DNA of 64,000 bases, taken from contig CANJKZ010001018.1 in the NCBI GenBank assembly GCA_947471745.1, forward strand, positions 1,420,001-1,484,000, read 5' to 3'. Position 1 is the stretch's first letter. Each line of letters opens with the position of its first letter. Made by a program: the position numbers and the translations under genes. Positions 53,301-63,440 of the stretch are shown here, one piece after another. A model generated the notes under the pieces. It was not told the DNA's origin and did no database searches. It was given only the letters and a program-made list of their open reading frames with translations. The stretch is from Closterium sp. Naga37s-1 (taxonomy: Eukaryota; Streptophyta; Zygnematophyceae; Desmidiales; Closteriaceae).

Positions 53301-53711
53301 CTGAGGACGACTCTTGCGGATCTTGGGTTTGCTCCTTCTACTGCTGACCCGTCGCTGTTTCTACGCACCGACACTTCGCTGCCGCCATTCTACATCCTCG
53401 TGTACGTCGACGACTTGGTCTTTGCCACTGCTGACACTGCTGGACTGGCCCACGTGAAGTCGGAGCTGCAGAAGAGACACACGTGCACAGACCTGGGTGA
53501 ACTGCGCAGCTACCTTGGCTTGCAGATCACCCGGGACAGAGCACGGCGCACCATTACCTTGACTCAGTCACACATGGTGCAGCAGGTCCTTCAGCGCTTC
53601 CGCTTCGAGTACTCCTCGCCACAGGCCACTCCTCTGCCTACGGGTCACTCGCTCTCAGCTCTGCCTTCGGATGAGTCGGTAGAGCCGAGCGGCCCGTATC
53701 CAGAGCTTGTG
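50319..53711 (+). pseudogene. copia-A pre-integrase, integrase, spacer and RT, with one stop
   Basis: Pre-integrase: LLWHHRLGHPSVARLRGM ... CLPCVEG. Integrase: HLDVWGPARV (Asp), RLHSDRGGEF (Asp), QQNGVAERR (Glu). An extra base near 50949 and a missing base near 51027 shift the frame for about 26 codons, between the catalytic Glu and HQLNLWPRV. The GGAEP/GGAGAA spacer and RT follow (SQRQGVDFFQTFSP, LDFITAFLQGSLHEEIW). TAG at 53289-53291 replaces the Trp codon of REWHDTL. The same frame continues YVDDLVFATADT and ends at GPYPELV where the inverted segment begins. Confidence 0.92.
51470..52120 (+). repeat. GGAEP and Gly/Ala repeats in the nested copia-A spacer
   Basis: 15-base units coding GGAEP/AEPE at 51480-51745 and Gly/Ala triplet-like repeats at 51830-52120. 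They match the spacer of the copy at 790-1625 in composition but not in unit order. Confidence 0.8.
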
Positions 53712-54974
53712 GTCTGGGCGAGTGCAGGTCATCAGGTACATGAGACAACCCACCAGCTCAGGATATGGACCGCTGGACTCAAATGGCTCGTCCGAAGGTG
53801 GAGCCGTGAGCCCATGATCCACACCAAGAGGGGTGAGCTGTACCTTGGAGAACGGGAAGCGAAACCGCGTGAGGATCTGCTCGACCATATGCGACTGAGT
53901 CAGCGTAATGGTGCGAGCTGCCCTGTCCCTGGTGATCTGCAGGCCAAGGTAGTGCTGCAGCTCACCAAGGTCAGTGCAAGTGTGTCTCCTCTGCAGTTCC
54001 TCCTTCACGGAGGCCAGCGCGCGTCGGTCGGGAGTGGCGAACACCAGGTCGTCGACGTAGACCAGGACAAAGAACGGGGTCGAGCCACGGCGAACGAACA
54101 GTGACGGGTCAGCAGACGACGGAAAGAAGTCAAGAGCTGCAAGGGTCGAGCAAAGTGTGTCATGCCACTCACGTGGAGCCTGACGCAGGCCGTAGACTGG
54201 TCGACGCAGCTGCCACTGGGTCCCAGGTGGGAAAGAGCCAGTGAAGCCAGGCGGGCGACGCAGCCAGATCTGCTCGTGCAGGCTCCCCTGAAGGAACGCG
54301 GTGGAAAAGTCCAAGGAGTGCAACTCGTAGTCGCGCTGTGCTGCAATATGCAGCAACACCCGAAGAGTACTCATCTTCGGGGTGGGAGCGAAGGTCTGGA
54401 AGAAGTCCACCCCCTCTCGCTGACTGAAGCCTCTCGCCACATAGCGCGCCTTGAACACAGGTGGTGATCCAGGCGGCCGCTTCACCTTGTAGAGCCATCG
54501 GCCACTGACGACGTTCGTCCCAGGTGGTGGGACTGCGTCAACGTAAGTGCATGTGGACCTATAAGATGCCATCTCTGCCTCCTCTAGCGTCTGCTGCGAC
54601 GGTACCGGCCCCTGCTGCTGCACCTGTGGCTCCGCCTCTGCCCTCTCCTGCTGCGACTGCAGCTGCACCCGCTGCTGCAACTGGGACTCCTGCACTACCC
54701 TCTCCTGCTGCGGCCGTGACTCCTCCTCTACTCTCTCCTGCTGGGTCTGTAACTGTACCTGCTGCTGCTGGTGGGACTCCTGCGCTACCCTCTCCTGCTG
54801 CGGCCGTGACTGCTCCGCTACTCTCTCCTGCTGTGTCTGTAACTGCACCTGCTGCTGCGGGCGGGACTCCTGCTCTACCCTCTCCTGGTGTGGCCGGACT
54901 CCTCTACTCTCTCCTGCTGCTGCTGCTGCAGCTGCTGCTGTGTCCTCTCAAACTGTGTTGTCTTCTCGGGTTGT
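53712..54974 (-). pseudogene. Inverted RT segment of a third copia type inside copia-A
   Basis: Read on the minus strand, a Gln-rich repeat spacer (QQERVAEESRPQ type) is followed by a full RT with YKVKRPPGSPPVFKARYV, QREGVDFFQTFAPTPKM, STAFLQGSLHEQIWLRRP, VYVDDLVFATPDRR and ends SSGPYPELVGCLMYLMTCTRPD. It has no stop between about 54848 and 53712. It differs from the host copia-A RT at many positions, so it comes from another lineage. It replaces the host's own stretch from GCLMYL to HSDA (about 205 bases) and meets it at the corresponding codon. Confidence 0.92.
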
Positions 54975-55444
54975 CTTCTTGGGTTGACGACTTGGCTACG
55001 CAGCGGTCGTCACAGGGTTACACCTTCAGCCTTGGCTCCGGTTCTGTTTCGTGGCGGTCTACCCGCTCGTCTTCTGTTCTCAGCTCCAGTTGTGAGGCTG
55101 AGATCTACGCAGGGGTCATGGCTGCACAGGAGTTACGCTGGGTCACCTACCTGTTGACCGACGTGGGAGAGCCGCCTCGTTCTCCTCCAGTTCTGTACGT
55201 CGACAACAAGGCCATGATTGCCTTGTGTCAGGAGCACAGACTGGAGCACAGGACGAAGCACATCGCTCTGCGCTACTTCCTTGCTCGAGAGTTGCAGCAG
55301 CGTGGTCAGCTTCGTCTTGCTTACGTGGCCTCTTGGGCCAACACTGCTGATATCTTCACCAAGGCACTTCAGCCTTGTGATCATCAGCAGTTCTGTACTG
55401 TTCTAGGTCTTGTGCCTACTTGGCCTCACTTGATCACTTCTTGA
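54975..55444 (+). CDS. copia-A RNase H (C-terminal half)
   Basis: It reads SSWVDDLATQRSSQGYTFSL, CEAEIYAGVMAAQELRW, VLYVDNKAMIALCQE, HRTKHIALRYF and ADIFTKALQPCDHQ, and ends at 55444. It is open from inside the inverted segment, so a fused Pro/Ala reading precedes it; that part is antisense of the Gln-rich spacer. The first RNase H Asp (HSDAS) is lost. Confidence 0.85.
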
Positions 55445-55665
55445 CTTTGCTTGTACTGTGATCTATATACTTATACCTGCATGCTTACACTTGCTAGGTT
55501 GTGATCACTGTACTGTTTGTTCTCCTTTATTTATAACTCTGCATGTGGACTTGCCTTGTGGCCATTTGCTTGTGCTCAGATTGTGTGGTGACTTCGTGAT
55601 CCACCCTGAGCTTGCTTTGCCTTTCTTGACTGGTCTTGTGACCTCTTGTTCTCCCCCACTTGGCC

Positions 55666-55675
55666 TATGGGGGTG
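55666..55675 (+). promoter_or_regulatory. Polypurine tract of the nested copia-A
   Basis: tatgggggtg lies directly before the 3' LTR, as at 4081-4089. Confidence 0.72.
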
Positions 55676-55806
55676 TGTCAAAGATATATGCTGCTGATTG
55701 TGTAGGCTGTAGTGGGGTAGCCCATATGGGGTACAACCCAAATTAGGGTTTACTACTTGTACCCATCCTGCTGCTAGTTCATCCACTTCCGTTCGTTATT
55801 CTGACA
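55676..55806 (+). repeat. 3' LTR of the nested copia-A element
   Basis: 131 bases, matching 48611-48741, followed by gtggt. Confidence 0.95.
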
Positions 55807-57141
55807 GTGGTCTGGTCGGCGAGCAAGTCGGCGTTGGAGTGAAGTCTCCGCCGACAAGGGAGCCGTCAAACGAGAAGCGCGTTTCAGAGAAGCTGTCGAC
55901 AGGGGAGCCGTCGAACGGAGCACAATTCAGAGGAGCCGTCGAACGAGGAGCACGCTTCAGAGGAGCGGACGACAAGGCAGCAGTTCGACGATGGCATATC
56001 GAGCGATGTTGTTGAAGTCATCAGCGGCGCTGATGGGGAGATGTCGACCGGAGAGCAGTCCAGCGACAGCGACGTGGTGAAAGTCTCTGCCGACAAGCCT
56101 GCAGTTCGATGTTCCACCCGCTCCAAGTTTAACAAGCCTCCCGAGAGGCTGAGCTACCATGCGTGCCTTCTGCCGACCTCCTACAGCACTCTGCTCGACG
56201 ATGCGCAGTTCGACAACGATGTGCCCGAGCTCGACCCCGATATTCACGCCGACCCAGAGCACCGCTGGAACATCGCCAACATGACTGTGAAAGAGGCGTT
56301 GGCGAGATGGAAAGGAAAGGCGGTGAAAGCGGCGATGGACGAGGAGATTCGAAGTCTAATCTCCAACGGCACATGGGAGCTGGTCGAGCGTCCGCGCGGA
56401 ATCAATGTCATGAAGAACCGCTGGGTCCTGACGACGAAATATCACGTCGACGACATGGTCGCACGCGAAAAATCGTGCCTGGTGATGAAAGTCTTCACGC
56501 AGATCTACGGAGTTGATTACGACGAGACGTATGCACCGGTCGGGAGCTACGTCACGCTGCGGATTTTTCTCAGCATCGTCGCCGTTCTCGATCTGCACCT
56601 CATGCAACTGGACATGAAGAATGCTTTTCTGCAGGGCAAGCTCGACCGCGTGCTCTACATGGACCAGCCAGCTTACTACAACGATGGCACTGGCCACGTA
56701 TGCAAGCTGCTGAAGAGCTTGTACGGGCTTAAGCAGAGTCTCCTACTGTGGTACTCGACGCTCGACGTTGTGCTGATGGGCGCCGGCTGGAGCAAGAGCC
56801 AGGTGGACGAGGCTCTATACTTCAGAGTTGGCGACGACGGAGTGGCGTGCTGGGTGCCAGTTTACGTCGACGACCTGCTCGCCGCCAGCAGCAGCACCGT
56901 GATTCTGAAGGAGCTGAAGGAGCTGCTGGAGGCCGCTTTTGAGCTGCGCGAGATCAGCCCGGTCGAGAAGTATTCGGGGCTCGAAATCGTGCGCGATCGT
57001 CCGGCGCGGAAGCTGTGGCTGCACCAGCAGTCCTACGTCGACAAGCTGCGTAGGCGCTTCATCGACGAGGAGCAGACTGGTCGGCGTCCGAAGATGCATG
57101 TTTTCGTGGACGCCGTACGCGGAGCTGACTTTCGACGATGA
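55807..57141 (+). CDS. copia-B reverse transcriptase (second copy)
   Basis: It resumes the spacer (PSNEKR) and then codes RT: SADKPAVRCSTRSKFNKP, MDEEIRSLISNGTWELV, GVDYDETYAPVGSYVTLR, LDMKNAFLQGKLDRVLYMDQP, VYVDDLLAASSST and EKYSGLEIVRDRPARKLW. The frame is open from 56041 to 57141, then a one-base shift near 57105 (HVFVDAVRGADF) moves RNase H to another frame. It gives the intact reference for the stops in 42080-42916 and for the empty site of gypsy-MT. Confidence 0.9.
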
Positions 57142-57829
57142 GGACTTCCAGTCTCGCGAAGAGGAGGAGTACCGTCAGAAGGTCGGTTCGCTGCAGTTCG
57201 CTGCCATGACAACTCGGCCCGACATCGCTTTCGCGTGCAGCAATCTGGGGTCAGGTCTGACAGTGAGGAGCGACCAGCACTGGCGTGAGGTCGATCGCTG
57301 CCTCACCTATCTGGCCGACACGCGCGATTTCGCTCTGGAGTTTGGCGGCGGCCCTGAAACTCTGAAACTGCGCAGCAGCACGAATGGCTACGTTTTCACC
57401 TTCAGCGGCGCAGCTGTCTCCTGGACGAGCCAACACATCAAGTGCGTAACTCTGTCCTCGACGGAGTCAGAGTACATCGCGGCCACTGAAGCTGGCAAGG
57501 AGGCTCGTCGACTTCGATTCCTCCTCGTCGAGTTCCAACTCCTCGACCCTGGGACGCCGACTGCTCTGAACGTGGACAATCAGTCCGCCATCGCGGTCGC
57601 TGAGGGCTTGGTGCTGAAGGGAAACCTCAAGCACATGGAGCGACGCTACGCCTGGCTGCAGCAGATGGTGAAGCGCAAGAAGATTGCGCTAGAATACATC
57701 CCGACATTCGAGCAGCCGGTGGACTTCCTCACTAAGGCGCAGCATTTTCCGGCCTTCAACCGGTGCTCCATCGCGGTCGGCCAAGTTCGCCTTGCCGACG
57801 TCGGCGACGATGACGACGTGCAGCAGTAG
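57108..57829 (+). pseudogene. copia-B RNase H (second copy), catalytic Asp region deleted
   Basis: It reads AELTFDDEDFQSREEEEYR, TTRPDIAFACSNLG, then ETLKLRSSTNGYVF: about 14 residues containing GYADADDAGD are missing compared with 33782-34758. SSTESEYIAATEAGKEARRL, LNVDNQSAIAVAEG and DFLTKAQHFPAF follow, with a stop at 57827-57829. Confidence 0.88.
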
Positions 57830-57969
57830 GTGCCATGTCCTCTAACATGGCTGGTGCGGTGATCGGCGTGCGGCGTGTGCACGCCAGAGAATTATCCCCT
57901 TGTATTCTATTACTTAGGTTCTGGGTGGACCGTGTGTGTGGGGGCCCAAGCTTGAGCTGGGCAGGGGAG

Positions 57970-58851
57970 TGTCGAAGTGAAAGGCCCCGCCCTCGCTTGG
58001 GCTCATGCATTCTCTGCGACAACGTGGTGAATTTGACAAAGTGATCGTCGCATTAGAACAGCCCGTCCACTGAAACCACGAGTAGTTTTCGAGAAGGTTG
58101 TCCTCTGATTCACCAGCCCAATGACGAGCTCTGGTCGACGGGGTGCTGTTTGACGAGCTCGTCCTCTGATCTGCCAGTGAGTCGCGCGATCTTTGACGGG
58201 CGGGGTGCAGTCCGAAGAGCCTCGTTCTCTGATCGAAGGGCGCCGTTCGGCGAGCCTCGTCTCGGCGAACTGGTCGGCCGAATTCGCGCGGCTGCGGAAC
58301 TCTGCGAAGGCGTGCGAAATTCGCTCAGGCGGTTCTTAGCGAATTTTCACATGTGGAATGGCAATACGTTCTCGACGGTGGACACCTGACGAAACCGTCG
58401 GAACGTTTTCTACCTGGCACCTGCGCATTGTCTCTGGCGGTGCAACCGTCTACCTGCACCTACTCGGCAGGTGCACACCTGCGCAGATATTCACCTGCGA
58501 ATGCAGCGCTGGCGGGCCGCCCTGTTGCAGCGCTGGCATGTCGCCCTCTGCTACGCTGGCAGGCTGCCCTGCTGCAGCGTTGGCGAATCGCTCTGATGGA
58601 GTGCTGGCAATTCGCCTTGCAAAATTCTTGCTAGGGGTTCCAAGGCAATTCTAGTCATGTCACTTGCATGCCTCATTTGTGTATTCTAATTCACAATTTT
58701 CAATGTTCTTTTCAATTCCTTAGTGGAAACTCTTGCGAAAGTTCTCTGTCAAAACAACAAGTAGTAAGAACTCTGTTAGAGCGCTACGATCACCCACACA
58801 ACCCCGTGCCCTCCTACGTAGTCCACTCCCGTTGTAGGGTGTCTCTCTGCA
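57970..58851 (+). repeat. 3' LTR of the second copia-B element (882 bp)
   Basis: It starts TGTCGAAGTGAAAGGCC after a purine run (gggcaggggag) and ends CTCTCTGCA. It is clearly related to, but more diverged from, the LTR pair at 32765-33656 and 60476-61368. Confidence 0.9.
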
Positions 58852-60470
58852 TTTTCCACCTGCCTAGGAGTAGTTGCGCATGTGCTCGCAACGAACAGCT
58901 GCACATACTCGTTTGTGCAATGTCGTCACTTCCCTCCAATTCGGTTCAGTGTTGAACAATGCATACCGAAATGCACTATTGGAGTGTACTCGGCGAATAC
59001 CGAAGCTCCGGTATGCGGTATGCAAAATCTCGCTACATCGCATAGAGCGGCACCTTAACATCAACCAGGCCGACCAAACCCAACCCAACCGAGTTGGAGC
59101 AGGTTACCCGAGCTTGCGAACATGGGGGTTCTCGCACAGATGTCGCCTCCATTTTGTCGCACGAAATGAAACCCGGTAAGATCGCACAAATCTAGCCCAG
59201 CGACAGATGTGTTTCGCCCTGCCCTCTATCCCCCCGCGGTTCAACTCCTTGCTCGTTACCTCGAGGATGCAGGGAAAGTTTTAGGAGATTTCTTGGTTTC
59301 CCGAGTCGCGTTTCCGAAGACTTGGTCGGGCTGGGTTCAGCCGACCAGGTCGAGCCGACCCGACCAATCTCTTTGGGTCGCAACATGTCGTTATTGGGCG
59401 ACGCCCAAAAATAGCTTGGTTATGGCAAGTTTGATCCGATTGGAATGTATTAGTTTACGTCTCTCATACAGTACCCCCTAAGTCTCGATCAATTGCCCAC
59501 CTTGAACAGTATAGGAAAACCAGGAGTCGACGTTCTCACGGCAACGTCATGGCGGTTCTTGAACGCGAATAAGCTACTGTAGCCAGAAATTCCGAACATA
59601 ACAAGCTAGGCTACCATGAATGTTTGAACAGGTGCGCTGGTACCACACGGTACACCTGTTGCTCGTTTGAGTCACCCATGGTTGCCTTAAGAGGGCGCTT
59701 AAGTGATTCTTGCATTTCGCTAAGGTTTCGTCGATTCGCAGCTAGCAAAAAATGATTCGTTCGTGCTAATAAAAACAATTCTAACTTATGCGTTGACTGC
59801 ACGCGATAAGAAACAGTGCAAGGACGTGGTGCCAGCTCGAAACTTGGTCAGGCACTTGGGGCAACCGAATCGACCTCGCCAGAGATGCTGCCTTGCCAAC
59901 GAGTACACATGATGCTCACCTCCTGCACGCGAAATTGCCTTGCACCGGATGGAAACCTTGCACCCGTGGGTTTTGTGCCGTGAGGTTGCACCCACGTTAC
60001 AAGTACATCGACCAATACGAACCACAGAAACTGAAGTCTGACTGAAGAGACTGCAGTCAAACAGTCAACGGTGAGTTACAAAAGTTTTTTATAAGCCCTT
60101 TTTGCCCGAAGCGAATTGACGAAACCTGCGCGAAATGCAAGAATCGTTTATAAGCCCAGAGTGTAAGGCAAGGTCGGGGGGCTCAACCGGGCTTCGTGTG
60201 TACAGTACAGACACAATGGCGCAAGCTGTCCAGCTGGATTTCCCCAGCTGGACGCCGTCTATTGGCTTTCCAGCTGTCAAAACGATCCATTCACAGCCGC
60301 AACATCACAGCGTAAATCTTCTAGGTTCGCACCACCCCCTCCTACGTGGGTTGGGTACAAACTCGAAGTTCTCAGGGTTACTGTACTGTAAGGAAATTCC
60401 TTTTCCTTACTTCGCGTCCCTACTCAGCTCGTACACCACTGTTCCTGCCAACAGCACCCAACAGTAAACC
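58852..60470. other. Non-coding stretch between two copia-B elements
   Basis: No gene is supported. The block at about 60301-60389 is a reverse copy of 32429-32513. The last five bases before the next LTR (60471-60475) are gttac. Confidence 0.5.
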
Positions 60471-60475
60471 GTTAC

Positions 60476-61368
60476 TGTCGGAGTGAAAGGCCCCGCCCTC
60501 GCTTGGGCACAGGCATTCTCTGCGACGACGTGGTGAATTCGACGAAGTGATCGTCGCATTGGATCAGCTCGTCCTCTGAACCCGCGGGTGGTTTTCGAGG
60601 AGGTTGTCCTCTGATTCACCAGCCCGTCAACGAGCTCTGGTCGACGGGGTGCTGTTCGACGAGCTCGTCTTCTGATCTGCTTCTGGGTCGCGCGATCTCT
60701 GACGGACGGGGTGCTTTCCGAGGAGCCCCGTTCTCTGATCGAAGGGCGCTGTTCGGCGAGTCTCATCTCGGCGAACTGGCTGGCCGAATTCGCGCGACTG
60801 CGAAACTCTGCAAGGGCATGCGAAATTCGCTCAGGTGGCTCTTAGCGAAATTCGACCTGCGAAATGGCATCACGAGCTCGACGGTGGACACCTGACGAAA
60901 CCGTCGGAGCGTTCTCTACCTGGCACCTGCGCAATGCCTCTGACGGTGCAACCATCTACCTGCACCTACTCGGCAGGTGCACACCTGCGCAGATATTCAC
61001 CTGCGAATGCAGCGCTGGCATGCCGCCCTGTTGCAGCGCTGGCATGTCGCCCTTCTGCTCCGCTGGCAGACCGCTCTGTTTCAGCGTTGGCGAACCGCTC
61101 TGATGCAGTGCTGGCAATTCGCCTTGCAGAATTCTTGCTAGGGATTGCAATGCCATTCCAGTGATATCACTTGCATGCTCTTCTTTGTACTCTAATTCTC
61201 AATTTTCAATGTTCTTTCAATTTCCTTAGTGGAAACTCTTGCCAAATTTCTCAGTGAACACAGCAAGTAGTAAGAACTCTGATAGAACACTACTAGAGCG
61301 CTACGATCACCCACACAACTCCGTGCTCTCCTTCGTAGTCCACTCCCGTTGTAGGGTGACTCTCCGCA
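60476..61368 (+). repeat. 5' LTR of the split copia-B element (893 bp)
   Basis: TGTCGGAGTGAAAGGCC ... ACTCTCCGCA. It is near-identical to 33656-32765 on the minus strand. It contains a pyrimidine/GAGCTCGTC-type series of short direct repeats (tcgtcctctga blocks). Confidence 0.93.
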
Positions 61369-61386
61369 TGGTGCGGTGAGCGTGGA
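61369..61386 (+). promoter_or_regulatory. Putative primer-binding site of copia-B
   Basis: TGGTGCGGTGAGCGTGGA follows the LTR directly. It is not the iMet type; I do not recognise the tRNA. Confidence 0.5.
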
Positions 61387-61471
61387 ACGACCCCGCGTTC
61401 GAGCCTTCAGAAAAGCTGACTTCTGTGTTAATTATCTAAGTTGTAGTAGGCCGGCAACCGTCTAGACCGCC

Positions 61472-63346
61472 ATGGCTGACCAGGAGGAGGTCGCTGCAGG
61501 CGTAGAGGATACTCTGCAGGTGCGGTCAGATGACGTTCGGGCACGCCACGCAGCTGGCGAGTACGGCGGAGCGAACTTGGATGTTCTGCTCTTTGGAACC
61601 CGCTTGCAGTGGGCGCGCGATCACCCAACGACCCGTACTGAGGCGGATGGTCTGCCCGCCACTCCCCGACCGGCACGCAACGAAGGAGACGTCGACGACC
61701 AGGTCGACGGTGGTAACCAAGTCGGCAGCGAAGGCAGCACGAGGCTTCGTGGAGTGATTCGGGCCGCCGACGTTGGCGTCGGCGGACTTCAGGCGCGCGT
61801 TCAGCGTTCGGCGGCAGCGGGAAGTTCGAACGGCAACATCGATGGTCGTAGCCTTTCTCCTCAGCGGAGTGGAGCCAGGCCGACATCGGCGACTCATGCG
61901 TCGGCTGGTCGCGACGGAGGCATCGCGCCGGCGTACGGCTACTTCAAATTTTCGCCGGACAAGATCGCTGTGCCGAAGCCGCTCGAAGGACGACACGACT
62001 TGATCACATGGATTGAGTCAATCGAACCTCAGCTGGAGATCGCCGGATTGAAGAAGTTCGTTGACGGCAAGGTGGAGACGCCGGACGAAGATGACTCTGA
62101 ATTGTGGGCGGAATTTCGCGCCGCTCATCTTCTGACTTTCATGGTCCTTTCGCGGTGCTGTTCGCCATTGGTGCAAGTCGCGTTAAAGTCGTGCCGACTT
62201 CGTGTGGACGCCGGCTACCAAGCGTGGCAGTACATCATGCGCACCTACAAAGCGACCGACGACCTCTACATCAGCCAACTGGAGAAGAGATTGGCCACCA
62301 TTCGCATGGGCGAGCAGGAATCGGCGACCGAGTACTGCAATCGAGCACGGCGAATTTTGGCCGACGTGCAGATGGCTGGCTTCGAGTACTCGGTGGCGTC
62401 GTATGTCACGCATGTCATCAATGGCCTCCCCTCGAGCTACAATCTGATGCGACGGATGCTGATCATGCCCGGCGCGCGCGAGACTCTAAACGAGGACTCG
62501 CTTTCGAGTCACATCATTCAGGACGAGTTTATGCAGGAGTCTGAGCGGTCTTCAGAGCTCCTTCCACAGGCCAACTACATTGCTCCGACGAAGCAGGGAC
62601 GTCAGACGGGGCAGCGTGGGAAGTCGGGCGGAGGAGGAGGCGGTGGCGGAAAGTCGTCGAACATGAAGTCAACGGAGGGCGCCGACCGCGGGAAGTCGGC
62701 GAAGGGCAATGATCGCGGTAGTAGTGGTTCGCGTCGAGGAGGACGTCGCTGCTACATCTGCGGAGACCCTGACCATCTCTCGTACGACTGCCCTGATCGC
62801 GACGAGTCCGACGACGATCAGAGAAGAAGCCGCGGGAAGCCTGACAGCGAACGTCGTCGTCGAGACCACCAGCCGCGTAAGGAGAAGCCAGAGTCGTCGA
62901 AAACGCCGTCGAAATCAGAGGAAGACACCTCGAGCGGCAAGGAAGCCTCTTGTTCGATGGTTGGAGTGGTTGAGCCAACTATTTCGCTGGCGCCGGAGGC
63001 TGGAGAAGACTTCCAGGCGGTCGCTGCAGCGGTGCAGGCGAATCCGAGCGTGGTGCTCCTCGACAGCGGCTGCTCTCATCAACTGATGGGAACGCGAGAG
63101 GCCTTCGTCGACATGAAGCCAGGAGGTGAAATCCGTCACGTGCGCGGATTCAACGGGGCGCTTCAGAATGTCGAAGGTCGTGGCACAGTTGCTCTGAAAG
63201 GGGAGACCGGAAAGCAGATTCTGATCCCCGACGTGTTGTACGTCCCGGGCGTGCAGGCGAATCTGTTGTCGGCTGGTCAGCTGAAGGAAAACGGCGTGAA
63301 GCTGCAGAACGAGGGTGACGAGATGCTGCTCGTTTCCGCTGCATGA
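61472..63346 (+). CDS. copia-B gag and aspartic protease
   Basis: 624 residues. The N-terminal 120 residues are unrecognised; the copia gag core follows (KFSPDKIAVPKPLEGRHD, YQAWQYIMRTYKATDD, LEKRLATIRMGEQESATEYC, VINGLPSSYNLMRRML). A Gly-rich basic linker leads to one zinc knuckle, CYICGDPDHLSYDC (about 430), an Arg/Ser/Glu-rich stretch and the protease site VVLLDSGCSHQLMG with the Asp. The TGA at 63344-63346 is followed in frame by DVLGRARYTGRVLCTDLRP, normal pre-integrase linker text, so a CGA (Arg) codon was probably lost. Confidence 0.92.
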   Translation: MADQEEVAAGVEDTLQVRSDDVRARHAAGEYGGANLDVLLFGTRLQWARDHPTTRTEADGLPATPRPARNEGDVDDQVDGGNQVGSEGSTRLRGVIRAADVGVGGLQARVQRSAAAGSSNGNIDGRSLSPQRSGARPTSATHASAGRDGGIAPAYGYFKFSPDKIAVPKPLEGRHDLITWIESIEPQLEIAGLKKFVDGKVETPDEDDSELWAEFRAAHLLTFMVLSRCCSPLVQVALKSCRLRVDAGYQAWQYIMRTYKATDDLYISQLEKRLATIRMGEQESATEYCNRARRILADVQMAGFEYSVASYVTHVINGLPSSYNLMRRMLIMPGARETLNEDSLSSHIIQDEFMQESERSSELLPQANYIAPTKQGRQTGQRGKSGGGGGGGGKSSNMKSTEGADRGKSAKGNDRGSSGSRRGGRRCYICGDPDHLSYDCPDRDESDDDQRRSRGKPDSERRRRDHQPRKEKPESSKTPSKSEEDTSSGKEASCSMVGVVEPTISLAPEAGEDFQAVAAAVQANPSVVLLDSGCSHQLMGTREAFVDMKPGGEIRHVRGFNGALQNVEGRGTVALKGETGKQILIPDVLYVPGVQANLLSAGQLKENGVKLQNEGDEMLLVSAA

Positions 63347-63440
63347 GATGTGCTTGGTCGAGCACGCTACACCGGCCGAGTCCTCTGCACCGACCTCCGC
63401 CCCTGCTCCTCGAAATCGACTACATCTGCGACAGAAGCAG

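Larger units (their letters stand above)
48611..55806 (+). mobile_element. copia-A element, both LTRs, 7196 bp, TSD gtggt
   Basis: LTRs 48611-48741 and 55676-55806 (131 bp each) differ at about two positions. The target duplication gtggt is at 48606-48610 and 55807-55811. After the 5' LTR come the PBS, a GC-rich leader, gag remains, pre-integrase, integrase, spacer, RT, an inverted foreign RT segment (53712-54974), RNase H and the polypurine tract. The young LTRs contrast with the heavily damaged coding part, so the copy was probably made with proteins supplied by another element. Confidence 0.95.
47861..58851 (+). mobile_element. Second copia-B element, 5' truncated, interrupted by copia-A (48611-55806)
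   Basis: It starts inside the integrase (KSVKRLRSDRGGEF) and continues through spacer, RT, RNase H and a 882-bp 3' LTR (57970-58851). The copia-A insertion is in the spacer, with TSD gtggt. It is a diverged sister of the split copia-B element: small internal deletions remove the integrase Glu region and the first RNase H Asp. Confidence 0.92.
60476..63440 (+). mobile_element. copia-B element, 5' part (LTR, gag, protease), cut by satellite
   Basis: 5' LTR, PBS, gag, zinc knuckle and protease are present and the text ends in the pre-integrase linker (GRVLCTDLRPCSS), where satellite starts. No integrase, RT or 3' LTR follows. LTR identity and the flank gttac pair it with 32765-44385 (minus strand). 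Confidence 0.92.
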
